A stretch of 64,000 nucleotides of DNA from Clostridiales bacterium (GTDB lineage: Bacteria > Bacillota > Clostridia > Oscillospirales > Oscillospiraceae), in assembly GCA_004557655.1 (NCBI GenBank), contig SFGJ01000002.1:1-64000 (forward strand), read 5' to 3'. The translations under genes were made by a program, and so were the position numbers. The stretch's first letter is position 1. Each line of letters opens with the position of its first letter. Under the pieces are notes generated by a model. It had not been told where the DNA came from. It saw only the letters and a program-made list of their open reading frames with translations, and ran no database searches. Positions 31,969 through 40,788 of this stretch are shown one piece after another.

Positions 31969-33948
31969 TTATACAGCGGTTTTTTGATTTTCCGCAGCAG
32001 TGGGCAAATGCAGCACCGCAACGGCGCAGTCGTCCGCCAAACCCTTCCTGCAGCGGGATTCCGACAGGATCAGCGCTGTCAATTCGTCCGCGCTGCTGCC
32101 GTTCCAGCCCGCCAGCAGGTTCAGCAGCCACTCGTCGCAGCTCCGGTCCGCGATGCCGTCGCTGATGAGCACCAGAAAATCTCCCGCCTGCACCGGGATC
32201 TTCACCTGATCCGGCGGCAGGGGGGAATCCGACAGCCCCGCCGGCGGCGCGTCGGAGTACAGCCTCCGGACGCTGCCGCCCCGCTTGAGATAGGAGGGAG
32301 CCGCGCCGCATTTGTAAAGCTCCACACAGCCACTTTGCCGCTGCATCACAGCCAGATCCACGGTGGAAAATCCGCCGCTGGTCTGGCACCGCAGCTTCAT
32401 GGCGGCATTGAGGGTCTTCAGGGCCGGCCCGGGCCGGATGCCCGCCTCCAGAAACTGCCGCAGCAGCCGCACGGTCATGGCTGCTTCCCGGTGCGCCTCC
32501 TGTCCGCTGCCCATGCCGTCGCACAGCAGCAGATATACGCCGTCGCCGACCTCAAAGCTATCCACCTGGTCGCCGCACAAACGCTCCCCGGCCCGGGGCC
32601 GCAGGGAGGAGCTGACCCGGTATCCTATGCGGCTCTGGCTGCTTACCGGCATGGCCGCCTGATCCAAAAGCTCCGAAAAGCAGGCGTATTGCTCCCGCGC
32701 GCTGTCTCTGGCCTCCTGCAATTGCCGGTGGAACTGCTGGCGCAGCAGATAGTCGTGGGTTTGGCGGTCAATGGCCTGCAGCAGCGCGGGAAAATGCACG
32801 CACCGGGAGGAAAAGTGCAGAGGGAAATCCGCCGCCTCCGCCCGGCCCCGACGCAGCAGCTTAGGGCAGGCATCGTTGAAGGCACTGTAGGTGTCGCTGT
32901 AATGGCTTTGCCAGCAATCGGATCTTAAAACGCAGGTGCTGCACACCTCCTGGGCCGCCCGGTCAAAGAGCACGGAGGGGTTCTCCGGCGGCTGGGGCTG
33001 CTCGCCCCGGAAAAAGCTGTCATACAGTGCCCGCAGGGCTGCTGCAGGCCGGGCATAGGGTGTGGACTGGGGAGCGCTCTCGGACCGCTTTCCGGAGGCA
33101 TATAGCTTTGGCAGCAGCTTTTCCGGCAGCGCGGCATACAGGACCGCGCCGGCCAGGGACTCCCATAGAGTGATGGGCAGCACATCCTGCCCGAACAGAA
33201 GACCCAAGGCGCCGCACACTCCGGCGGCGCAGATCCCCATGGGCAGCCGGGGCAGCCGCCGGGCAAGCCCTCCTGCGGCGCCTCCGGCACCAAATACCAG
33301 TGCATAGAACACCGTTGGTTCCGCAGCCGTCAGGTCGACCAGCAGACCCAGACAGCCTCCCAGCGCCACGCATTGAGAGACGCTCCAGCCCCGGCATATC
33401 GTCAGCAGCAGCGCCATCATCAGCGCCCGTCCTATGGAGAATCCAAAGGCACTCACCGATACCGCCGCCAGAGCAAGACCGCACAGATAACCCCACTTCT
33501 CCTGCTTTGCCGCGGGCAGCCACGCCGCGCCCGCTGCCGCTGCCGCGGCGCACAGGGCCAGCAGCCAGCTCTGCCCACTGCGACCCAACAGATAGATGCT
33601 CTGCACCAGCAGGAAAAAACCTGCCGTGCATAAGGGCCGAAAATATGGCTTTTTGTAGGCGGGCAGGTCGTATAGTGCGGTGTTGGCGGCAAAAATAAGT
33701 ATAGCCGCCGCCGTACAGCGCAGCCCCGATTGAAAGTCCAGAAACACCAACGCTCCACCTGCCACACCCGTGACGGCGGCAAGCCCCGGCAGCCTGACGC
33801 CCGCAATGGACACCGCCGCCAGAGCAAAGGGCGCATATAATCCGGCCACCTGCCCGGCGCACAGCAAAAAACCCAACAGCGGCCATTTCAGCCACGCCCC
33901 CGCCTTTTTCGCGCCCGGCGGCAGGGTGAAGGTCCGTCTTTTTTTCAT
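31969..33948 (-). CDS. spoIIE: Stage II sporulation protein E
   Basis: 659 residues. About ten hydrophobic segments in the first 290 residues, a linker with a Cys-rich stretch (CSTCVLRSDCWQ), then a PP2C-type serine phosphatase domain: GERLCGDQVDSFEVGDGVYLLLCDGMGSG, GFSTVDLAVM and LVLISDGIADR with metal-binding aspartates. In sporulation SpoIIE sits at the asymmetric septum and dephosphorylates SpoIIAA to release sigma F in the forespore. I chose ATG 33948 with AAGGAGGGG five bases ahead. The gene is intact, implying a spore former. Confidence 0.93.
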   Translation of the reverse strand: MKKRRTFTLPPGAKKAGAWLKWPLLGFLLCAGQVAGLYAPFALAAVSIAGVRLPGLAAVTGVAGGALVFLDFQSGLRCTAAAILIFAANTALYDLPAYKKPYFRPLCTAGFFLLVQSIYLLGRSGQSWLLALCAAAAAAGAAWLPAAKQEKWGYLCGLALAAVSVSAFGFSIGRALMMALLLTICRGWSVSQCVALGGCLGLLVDLTAAEPTVFYALVFGAGGAAGGLARRLPRLPMGICAAGVCGALGLLFGQDVLPITLWESLAGAVLYAALPEKLLPKLYASGKRSESAPQSTPYARPAAALRALYDSFFRGEQPQPPENPSVLFDRAAQEVCSTCVLRSDCWQSHYSDTYSAFNDACPKLLRRGRAEAADFPLHFSSRCVHFPALLQAIDRQTHDYLLRQQFHRQLQEARDSAREQYACFSELLDQAAMPVSSQSRIGYRVSSSLRPRAGERLCGDQVDSFEVGDGVYLLLCDGMGSGQEAHREAAMTVRLLRQFLEAGIRPGPALKTLNAAMKLRCQTSGGFSTVDLAVMQRQSGCVELYKCGAAPSYLKRGGSVRRLYSDAPPAGLSDSPLPPDQVKIPVQAGDFLVLISDGIADRSCDEWLLNLLAGWNGSSADELTALILSESRCRKGLADDCAVAVLHLPTAAENQKTAV

Positions 33949-34013
33949 GCGAACCCCTCCTTCCGCCCCATTGTAGACTGCCGCTCCGGGGGAAAATCGT
34001 CGGGAAATCACTG

Positions 34014-34051
34014 AAAAAAGAAGCGCACCGGAAAAATTTTGATCCGGCGCG
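34014..34051 (-). terminator. Terminator after ribF
   Basis: GCGCACCGGA (34023-34032) pairs with TCCGGCGCG (34043-34051); on the minus strand TTCTTTTTT follows. It ends the long rimP-to-ribF operon ahead of spoIIE. Confidence 0.85.
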
Positions 34052-34058
34052 TCTATGC

Positions 34059-34970
34059 TTACTCTATGCGGCTTTCTCGGAAATATTCTCTCGCTTCCTC
34101 GATATTTTTCCGTATGCAGTCCCGCAGAGCATCCAGGGAGTCAAATTTCTCCTCTCCCCGCAGCCGCCTGCAGAATTCCAGCCGAATGTCCTGGCCGTAG
34201 AGATCTCCGTCGAAATCCAGCAGAAATGTCTCCACGGATACACTGCCGTTTTCGCACACCGTGGGCCGGGTGCCAACATTGGTGACCCCGGCGCAGCTCT
34301 GGCCGCCCGGCAGATACACACGGCTTATATATACCCCGTGCCTGGGCACCAGTACATGGCTGGGCACGGTGAGATTCACCGTGGGGATGCCGATGGTGCG
34401 CCCGATGCGCTGACCGTGGCACACGGTCCTCGTCATGCAGTGGCGGTGGCCCAGAAAAATGGCCGCCCGCTCCATGTCACCGTCTTCTACCAGCGTGCGA
34501 ATGTAGGTGGAGCTTACGGTGATGCCCTCCACCTCCACCTTGGGAATGATGTCACAGCCCAGGCCAAGCTCCGCGCACTTATCCAGCAAAAGCTGGGGAT
34601 TGCCCTGATTTTTGTGCCCGAAACGGTAGTCGTGGCCGGCCACCAGATGCACGGCGCCCAAGTCACGCACGAGTTTTTCCTCTATAAATTTGTCCCAGGG
34701 CAGGGTCATCATCTCCCGGTCAAAGGGAGCCATGACCACCCGCTCAATGCCGTAGATCCGCCGCACCAGCGCCCGCCGGTCCTCCGGGGAATTGATGAGA
34801 AGCACCGGCCTTCCGGTGACCACCTCCTTGGGTGGCCGGTCAAAGGTGAACACAACCGGATCGGCCCCCAACTGTCTGGCCCGCTCCGCGGTTTTCTCCA
34901 GCAGGGCGCCGTGGCCCCGATGCACCCCGTCAAAAAAACCCAGGGCAATGACTGTATGGCTCAAAATCAC
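34059..34970 (-). CDS. ribF: Bifunctional riboflavin kinase / FAD synthetase
   Basis: 303 residues. The N-terminal FAD synthetase domain has ALGFFDGVHRGHGALLEKT (nucleotidyltransferase HxGH) and ISSTYIR-like VSSTYIRTLVEDGD; the C-terminal flavokinase domain has RTIGIPTVNL and VETFLLDFDGDLYGQDIRLEF. It makes FMN and FAD. The start is GTG at 34970, directly after the truB stop, with GGAG in front. Last gene of the operon. Confidence 0.93.
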   Translation of the reverse strand: MILSHTVIALGFFDGVHRGHGALLEKTAERARQLGADPVVFTFDRPPKEVVTGRPVLLINSPEDRRALVRRIYGIERVVMAPFDREMMTLPWDKFIEEKLVRDLGAVHLVAGHDYRFGHKNQGNPQLLLDKCAELGLGCDIIPKVEVEGITVSSTYIRTLVEDGDMERAAIFLGHRHCMTRTVCHGQRIGRTIGIPTVNLTVPSHVLVPRHGVYISRVYLPGGQSCAGVTNVGTRPTVCENGSVSVETFLLDFDGDLYGQDIRLEFCRRLRGEEKFDSLDALRDCIRKNIEEAREYFRESRIE

Positions 34971-35840
34971 TCACGCTCCGAAAAAGTTTTTCAGGGAGGT
35001 CATGGTGTCCTCCCGCAGGCGGCTCAGACACAGAAAGGTGCCGTCTGCTCCGTAAATGCGGTAGATGCCCTCCGCCAGCGGCTCCCGGATGAAGAAAGGA
35101 TTGCCGTTGCGGCACCGCTCCTCCTGCTTCTGTGTCCGCAGCCGGTATTCCGGGTATTGGCGAAACAGGCTGTCCGTAGGCCGCAGAAGGGCTTCTCCGG
35201 CCTCCTGCACCTGCTCAATGGTCACGCTTTCCTCCAGAGTGAACCCGGCGGCCATGCTGCGCCGCAGGGAAAACATACACCCGCCGCAGCCCAACGCCTG
35301 CCCGATGTCGTGGCACAGGGTACGCACATAGGTGCCCTTGGAGCAGCGGATGCGCAGAATGTAGTCCGTTTCGGACACCTGCTGAGCCACCTCCAGGGAG
35401 AAAACCGTCACCGGCCGGGGCTTGCGCTCCACCTCTTTCCCCCGCCGCGCCAAATCGTACAGCTTCTGCCCGCCGATCTTGATGGCGGAGAACATGGGCG
35501 GGATTTGCTCAATATCCCCGGTGAACCGGGGCAGCACTGCTTCCACCGCCGCACGGCGGCAGACAACGGCGGTTTGGGACAGAGCTTCCCCCTGGGTGTC
35601 CTGGGTGTTGGTGGTGAGGCCCAGACGCAGCCCGGCGATGTATTCCTTTTCGCCGCTCTCGGCGAAGCTCACCGCCCGGGTGGCCTGCCCCACGAACACC
35701 GGCAGCACGCCGGTGGCCATGGGATCCAGGGTCCCGGCGTGGCCAATCTTCTTGGTTTTCAGAATGCCCCGCAGCTTGGCGCAGACATCCATGCTTGTCC
35801 AGCCCTGGGGTTTGTCGATAATAACGATCCCGTTTGCCAT
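34971..35840 (-). CDS. truB: tRNA pseudouridine(55) synthase
   Basis: 289 residues. IIDKPQGWTSMDV and KIGHAGTLDPMATGVLPV, the latter containing the catalytic aspartate, define TruB. It makes the universal pseudouridine 55 in the T-arm. ATG 35840 follows GGGAGAG and the nrnA stop directly; ribF follows with a near overlap. Confidence 0.95.
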   Translation of the reverse strand: MANGIVIIDKPQGWTSMDVCAKLRGILKTKKIGHAGTLDPMATGVLPVFVGQATRAVSFAESGEKEYIAGLRLGLTTNTQDTQGEALSQTAVVCRRAAVEAVLPRFTGDIEQIPPMFSAIKIGGQKLYDLARRGKEVERKPRPVTVFSLEVAQQVSETDYILRIRCSKGTYVRTLCHDIGQALGCGGCMFSLRRSMAAGFTLEESVTIEQVQEAGEALLRPTDSLFRQYPEYRLRTQKQEERCRNGNPFFIREPLAEGIYRIYGADGTFLCLSRLREDTMTSLKNFFGA

Positions 35841-36785
35841 TTACTCTCCCACCACCATGTCAATGGCCTGCAAAACGGCCTGCTTTGCTTCGCTCAATGT
35901 GCCGCTGACAGTGGCACCGGCGGCAGCGGCGTGTCCGCCGCCCCCCAGCAGGGCGCACACCTCGGTGGCGTTGACCCTCGGCCCGGTGCGCAGGGAGATC
36001 TTCACCTTGCCGCCCTCCAGCTCCCGCAGGGTCACACCGCAGTCGGTGCCGGCCACCAGAGCCGCCAGGCTGGACAGCTCCTCAATGTCCGCCTCCGTGG
36101 CCCGGTAGTCGTGGCGCAGGGACAGGGGGATCTGCATGATGACCACCCGGTCGTTGTCATAGTACTCCGCCCATTCCGCCATCCACGCTTCCATGGCCAG
36201 CCTTGTGCGGCTCTTGGTGCGAAACAGGGCCTTGTTCACGCCGGCCACGGCGATGCCGGTGTCCATCAGCTCCGCCGCCACCCGATGTGTGTGGGCGGAG
36301 GTGTTGGAATACACGAAGCAGCCCGTGTCTGTGGAGATGGCCACATACAAGGGCAGGGCGATGTCCGGGGTTACCGGCGTCAGCAGCTTCACAAGCTCAT
36401 AGATGATCTCCCCGCAGGCGGCCATTTCCGGCAGCACGCAGCAGTGGGGGGCAAAGCCCTCGTTGGAGGGATGGTGGTCGATGGCAAGGTAGATGGAGTC
36501 GGCGTATTTTTTCGCGTTCTCCGGCAGCAGACTCAGAGAGGCGATGTCCACGGATACCGCGTAGTCGGGCTGAAAATCCTCCTCCGCCCAGTACTTCTCG
36601 GCGTAGGGGAGATAGGTTTCGGTGGTGCCTTCATTGGGCAGGAGGCAGGCGGCTTTGCCCATGTCCCGCAGGGCGCAGCACAGGGCGGCGGCGGAGCCGA
36701 TGGTGTCTCCGTCGGGGCGCACATGGGTCAGCAGCAGCACCCGGTCCATGGTTTGCAGCATGGCTGCCGTTTCCTGAATGGTCAT
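35841..36785 (-). CDS. nrnA: DHH-family phosphoesterase, NrnA-like oligoribonuclease/pAp phosphatase
   Basis: 314 residues. THVRPDGDTIGSAAAL and VSVDIASLSLL in the DHH domain, the signature DHHPSN, and a C-terminal DHHA1 domain with LRTGPRVNATEVCALLGGGGHAAAAG. NrnA degrades very short RNAs and dephosphorylates pAp. Its ATG overlaps the rbfA stop by four bases. The order rbfA-nrnA-truB-ribF is standard in Firmicutes. Confidence 0.93.
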   Translation of the reverse strand: MTIQETAAMLQTMDRVLLLTHVRPDGDTIGSAAALCCALRDMGKAACLLPNEGTTETYLPYAEKYWAEEDFQPDYAVSVDIASLSLLPENAKKYADSIYLAIDHHPSNEGFAPHCCVLPEMAACGEIIYELVKLLTPVTPDIALPLYVAISTDTGCFVYSNTSAHTHRVAAELMDTGIAVAGVNKALFRTKSRTRLAMEAWMAEWAEYYDNDRVVIMQIPLSLRHDYRATEADIEELSSLAALVAGTDCGVTLRELEGGKVKISLRTGPRVNATEVCALLGGGGHAAAAGATVSGTLSEAKQAVLQAIDMVVGE

Positions 36786-37168
36786 TTGATGTCCTCCGGC
36801 AGTACAATGTTTTCGTTTTCGGGGTTGGCGGGCTTCACATGGCTGAGCATATCCAGAATGTGCGCGCCGTAGGCGATGGAGTCGTCCGCGATGAACAGGA
36901 GCTCCGGGGTGTAGCGCAGATCGATGCGGCTGCCCAACTCACGGCGCAGGAAGCCGGCGGCGGACTTGAGGCCCTTCATCATTTCCTTTTCGTTTTTACA
37001 GTTCAAGGCGCTGACATAGACCCGGCTCTGGCGCAGGTCGGGGGTCGTGTCCACATGGGTGATGGTGAGCATGGCCTCCGCCACCCGGGGATCCTTTACC
37101 GTCCGCAGCAGGGCGGACAGCTCCTTGCGGATCTCTTCGTTGATGCGTCCGATGCGATTGGATGCCAT
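36782..37168 (-). CDS. rbfA: Ribosome-binding factor A
   Basis: 128 residues. RIGRINEEIRKELSALL, VSALNCKN, GFLRRELGSRIDLRYTPELLFIADDS are typical RbfA; it helps mature the 30S subunit and 16S rRNA 5' end. I chose ATG 37168 with AAAGGAG ahead; the frame is open upstream only through the hairpin and insert region. The gap between infB and rbfA is unusually long here because of the infB-tail duplication and insert. Confidence 0.93.
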   Translation of the reverse strand: MASNRIGRINEEIRKELSALLRTVKDPRVAEAMLTITHVDTTPDLRQSRVYVSALNCKNEKEMMKGLKSAAGFLRRELGSRIDLRYTPELLFIADDSIAYGAHILDMLSHVKPANPENENIVLPEDIK

Positions 37169-37193
37169 TGTACGCACTCTCCTTTCGTGAAAG

Positions 37194-37220
37194 GAGGGGC
37201 GGGCGAAACGCCCGCCCCTC
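37194..37220. repeat. Strong GC hairpin just upstream of rbfA
   Basis: Twelve-base perfect stem 37194-37205 / 37209-37220 with AAA loop. On the minus strand it precedes the rbfA ribosome site, with CCTTTC after it that could pair with that AAAGGAG. It may reduce read-through or access of ribosomes to rbfA. Confidence 0.7.
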
Positions 37221-37235
37221 GGCTGATTTCTTCCG

Positions 37236-37498
37236 TTACTGAGGAATCTCCTCCATGGTAAAGGCTTCAATAATGTCGCCTGCCCCATGAAACGGGTTTC
37301 ATGGGGGCCCCGGATTTGATTCTCTTTGGCAGAAATAAATTCCGCCAAAGCAAGGTTTTGCTCCGCAAAACGCTTGGACGCACTTGCGTGCGGGCGCAGA
37401 CAAGCTGCGCAGGAAGGCGATAGAGCCCGTTTTCGTCTTAAAAATTTACGCCTTACTGAGGGATTTCCTCCATGGTAAAGGCTTCAATAATGTCGCCT
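37236..37498 (-). repeat. Duplicated infB 3' end flanking a hairpin-rich insert
   Basis: The last 46 bases of infB (37453-37498) recur at 37236-37281 with two differences, both synonymous (GAA/GAG and ATC/ATT) when read as EAFTMEEIPQ-stop. Between them lie about 170 bases holding five stems: CCCATGAAAC/GTTTCATGGG, CTTTGGC/GCCAAAG, GTTTTGC/GCAAAAC, CGCAC/GTGCG and GCGCAG/CTGCGC. No gene is seen in it. The layout resembles an integrated element carrying its own copy of the target-gene end. Confidence 0.8.
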
Positions 37499-39822
37499 TC
37501 CTTGATGTCGTTGAATTTCTCGATGGTCATGCCGCACTCGTAGCCGGAGGCGACCTCCTTCACCTGATCCTTAAACCGCTGCAGGGAGGCCAGAACGCCC
37601 TCGTGGATTACAATGCCGTCCCGCACCAGTCGAACCTGGCAGTCCTTGCGCTGGATCTTGCCGTCCTGGACATAGCAGCCGGCCACGGTGCCCACGCCGG
37701 AGACCTTGTAGGTCTGGCGCACCTCGGCATGGCCCAGCAGAGCCTCCCGGTATTTGGGGGCCAGCATGCCCTTCATGGCGGCCTCGATCTCGTTGATGGC
37801 GTCGTAGATGACACGATACATCCGCATATCCACATTGGCCCGGGCGGCGCTGTCCCGGGCGGCCGCGTCGGGACGCACGTTAAAGCCCACGATGATGGCC
37901 TGAGAAGTGGAGGCAAGCATCACATCGGATTCGTTGATGGCGCCCACACCACCGTGGATGACACGCACCCGCACCTCGTCGTTGGAGAGCTTCTCCAGAG
38001 ATGCCTTCACGGCCTCCACGCTGCCCTGCACATCGGCCTTGACGATGAGGTTCAGATTCTTCATCTCGCCTGCCTGGATCTGGTTGAACAGATCCTCCAG
38101 GGACACCTTGCTCACAGGGGCGTTGGCTCTGGCCTTTTCCTCTGCCTTGCGCTGCTCCACCAGCTCACGGGCCAGCTTTTCGTCGGCCACGGCGTTGAAG
38201 GTGGCGCCGGCGGAGGGAGCCTCAGAAAGACCCGTAATCTCCACGGGCACGGAGGGACCGGCGGAGGTGATCTTCTGGCCCTTGTCGCTGACCATGGCCC
38301 GGACACGGCCTACGGAGGTGCCGGCGATGATGATGTCGCCCTGCTTCAGCGTGCCGTTCTGCACCAGCAGCGTTGCCACGGGGCCGCGGCCCTTGTCCAG
38401 CCGCGCCTCGATGACCGTGCCCTGGGCGGCGCGGTTGGGGTTGGCCTTCAGCTCGCCTACCTCAGCAGTGAGGGTCAGCATTTCCAGCAGATTTTCCACA
38501 CCCATACCGGTCTTGGCAGAGATGGGACACACAATGGTCTCGCCGCCCCACTCTTCGCACACCAGGCCGTACTCGGTGAGCTGCTGCTTAATGCGCTCGG
38601 GATTGGCCTCGGGCTTATCCATCTTGTTGATGGCCACGATGATGGGGATTTCGGCGGCCTTGGCGTGGTTGATGGATTCAATGGTCTGGGGCATGATGCC
38701 GTCCTCAGCGGCCACCACCAGAATGGCGATATCCGTCACCATGGCGCCGCGGGCACGCATGGAGGTAAAGGCCTCGTGGCCCGGGGTATCCAGGAAGGTG
38801 ATGGGCTTGCCGTTGACCATCACCTGATAGGCACCGATGTGCTGGGTGATGCCGCCGGCTTCGCCGCTGGCCACATGGGCGTTGCGGATATAGTCCAGCA
38901 AACTGGTCTTGCCGTGGTCCACATGGCCCATGACCACCACAACGGGGGCACGGGGCACCAGATCCTCGGCCTTGTCCTCGTGGTCGTCGATGAGCTTTTC
39001 CTCGATGGTGACCACCACTTCCTTTTCCACCTTGCAGCCCATTTCCTCGGCGATGATGGCGGCGGTATCATAATCGATCATCTGGCTCAGGGAGGCCATG
39101 ACGCCGTTTTTCATCAGGCACTTGACCACCTCTGCGCCGGTTTTCTTCATGCGGCTTGCCAGCTCACCCACGCTGATCTCGTCGGGGATCTGCACGGTAA
39201 CGGGGGTCTTCTTGATGACCTCCAGCTGCAGGCGGCGCAGACGGTCTGCCTCCTCCTGCTTGCGCTTGTTGCTGACGAAATTGTTGTCCCGCCGCTGCTT
39301 GCTGTTGCGGAACTTCTCCCTGCCCTGGGTATGCTGCTGGTCCCGGCGCCCACCCGTACGGCTGTCGGCCATGTCCTGCAGCTTCTCGTCGTACTTGGCG
39401 AGATTGATGTTGGTAGCCTTGCTGGTATCCACCACCTTGGTCTTGGGCACCCGGCTCACCGGCTGGGAGGGCTGCTGATGGGCAGGCCTCGCCTCCGGCT
39501 TTTTCTGGGCAGGCTCCGCCTTGGGGGCGGCAGAGACCCTGGGGGCCTCCTTCTTCGGTTCAGCCTTCTTTTCCGTGACAGGCTCCGGCTTCTTGTCGGC
39601 GGCGGGCTTCATGCCCTCCGCAAAGATCACGTGAATGCCGGACACCGGGTTGTGCTGGGTCAGATACTCGAATATCAGCGACAGCTCGCCATCCTCCAGC
39701 ACCTGCATATGATTTTTTGGGGTTTGCGCATACTGGGTCAGGATCTCCGTGATCTGCTTGGTGGGCAGGCCGAAGTCCTTTGCCACCTCATGCACCCTGT
39801 ATTTGTTCCCGATATTAGCCAA
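37453..39822 (-). CDS. infB: Translation initiation factor IF-2
   Basis: 789 residues. Start TTG at 39822 with GGAGGTGG ahead. N-terminal IF2N domain (KYRVHEVAKDFGLPTKQI), a charged low-complexity linker (about 75-190), a second IF2N domain, the GTPase domain with GHVDHGKT (299-306), DTPGHEAF and NKMDKPEA, then the beta-barrel and C-terminal domains ending EAFTMEEIPQ. It brings initiator tRNA to the 30S subunit. Central gene of the nusA-infB operon. Confidence 0.96.
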   Translation of the reverse strand: MANIGNKYRVHEVAKDFGLPTKQITEILTQYAQTPKNHMQVLEDGELSLIFEYLTQHNPVSGIHVIFAEGMKPAADKKPEPVTEKKAEPKKEAPRVSAAPKAEPAQKKPEARPAHQQPSQPVSRVPKTKVVDTSKATNINLAKYDEKLQDMADSRTGGRRDQQHTQGREKFRNSKQRRDNNFVSNKRKQEEADRLRRLQLEVIKKTPVTVQIPDEISVGELASRMKKTGAEVVKCLMKNGVMASLSQMIDYDTAAIIAEEMGCKVEKEVVVTIEEKLIDDHEDKAEDLVPRAPVVVVMGHVDHGKTSLLDYIRNAHVASGEAGGITQHIGAYQVMVNGKPITFLDTPGHEAFTSMRARGAMVTDIAILVVAAEDGIMPQTIESINHAKAAEIPIIVAINKMDKPEANPERIKQQLTEYGLVCEEWGGETIVCPISAKTGMGVENLLEMLTLTAEVGELKANPNRAAQGTVIEARLDKGRGPVATLLVQNGTLKQGDIIIAGTSVGRVRAMVSDKGQKITSAGPSVPVEITGLSEAPSAGATFNAVADEKLARELVEQRKAEEKARANAPVSKVSLEDLFNQIQAGEMKNLNLIVKADVQGSVEAVKASLEKLSNDEVRVRVIHGGVGAINESDVMLASTSQAIIVGFNVRPDAAARDSAARANVDMRMYRVIYDAINEIEAAMKGMLAPKYREALLGHAEVRQTYKVSGVGTVAGCYVQDGKIQRKDCQVRLVRDGIVIHEGVLASLQRFKDQVKEVASGYECGMTIEKFNDIKEGDIIEAFTMEEIPQ

Positions 39823-39871
39823 ATAAAGCCACCTCCATCATTGTGATACGAATGCACTTGCGTGCAGCGAT

Positions 39872-40495
39872 TTACCGATCCTTGCGCCCGGAGCCTTTTC
39901 CCTTTTTCACGGGGCGGCTGCCCGCAAACCGGGCACGGGCCTGGGATTTCTGCCGCTGCCTGGCGGCGGCACTGCGCTCCTTGGGGCCGGGTCTTGTATT
40001 TTTTTTCTGTCCCGGCGCAGGAGCTTTTTCCTCCTCCGCCTGTCTCTTTTTGTCAGGCGGTGCGGGTTTTTCCACTTTTTTCTTTCCCGTGCGCAGGTTC
40101 TTTTCGTGGTTGAGCTGCTCCTGCCTGCGCTCCCGGGCTCGCTGCGCCTTGATGGCAATGCGTCCCGCGGCGCTTTCAAACCGCTCCGGATCCAGGGCCG
40201 CCAGCTTCCTGGCGATGGCATCGGCAAAACCGACGTCCGTCACGGCGGCCATGGCGCAGCTCGTGCGGCCAAGGGCCCGCCCCAACTCGTCCTTTTGCGC
40301 CGGGATCACCAGGCACAGGCAGCTTCCGGTATTTGCAAAGGACATAGCCCGCCGCACGGAGCCGGCGGCGGCGTCAGAGGCCACCAGGATCACGCGGGCC
40401 TTCTTGGCACGGGCCGAGGAGCCAACCGGCTCCTCGCCGATCTCCACACGGCCCGCCTTGTGGGCCAAGCCCAGCATGGACAGGATCCGCTCCAT
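39872..40495 (-). CDS. ylxQ: L7Ae-family RNA-binding protein (YlxQ-like) with long basic tail
   Basis: About 207 residues. The first 95 residues are an L7Ae/YlxQ RNA-binding domain (LGLAHKAGRVEIGEEPV, AKKARVILVASDAA, GRALGRTSCAMAAV). The remaining half is a Lys/Arg/Ala-rich, probably disordered tail (for example NLRTGKKKVEKPAPPDKK), longer than in the roughly 100-residue family members. I prefer the second ATG at 40495, as GGGGG is too close to the ATG at 40501. Standard operon place between ylxR and infB. Confidence 0.85.
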   Translation of the reverse strand: MERILSMLGLAHKAGRVEIGEEPVGSSARAKKARVILVASDAAAGSVRRAMSFANTGSCLCLVIPAQKDELGRALGRTSCAMAAVTDVGFADAIARKLAALDPERFESAAGRIAIKAQRARERRQEQLNHEKNLRTGKKKVEKPAPPDKKRQAEEEKAPAPGQKKNTRPGPKERSAAARQRQKSQARARFAGSRPVKKGKGSGRKDR

Positions 40496-40497
40496 AT

Positions 40498-40764
40498 TCA
40501 TCCCCCGATCTGCGCCTGCAGCGCCGCGTAAATCTCCTCGCCTATGGCGGTCTCGAAGGCCCGCTCCAATGCTCTGGACTTCATAGCCCTCTGCAGGCAG
40601 GAGGCATCGGGACAGATGTAGGCCCCCCGGCCGGATTTTTTGCCGGTGGAATCTATGCAGATCTCTCCTTCAGGGGTCTTTACGATGCGCACCAGCGCCT
40701 TTTTATCCTTCATGGTGCGGCATCCCACACATTGCCGCTGGGGGATCTTGCGCTGCTTCTGCAT
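40498..40764 (-). CDS. ylxR: YlxR (DUF448) RNA-binding protein
   Basis: 88 residues: RQCVGCRTMKDKKALVRIVK, then GRGAYICPDASCL. These cysteines and the GRGAY motif define YlxR, an RNA-binding, nucleoid-associated protein of the nusA operon. AAGGAGGG precedes ATG 40764. It overlaps the start region of the next gene. Confidence 0.93.
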   Translation of the reverse strand: MQKQRKIPQRQCVGCRTMKDKKALVRIVKTPEGEICIDSTGKKSGRGAYICPDASCLQRAMKSRALERAFETAIGEEIYAALQAQIGG

Positions 40765-40788
40765 GGTGCGCCCTCCTTACCCGTGTTT

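Noticed and set aside
34338..36872. 844-codon plus-strand open frame
   Set aside because: It runs antisense across ribF, truB and nrnA, crossing three real gene boundaries.
37384..39846. 820-codon plus-strand open frame
   Set aside because: It lies antisense to infB, whose motifs are unmistakable. Its His/Gly/Leu-rich, low-complexity translation is what a GC-rich antisense frame gives.
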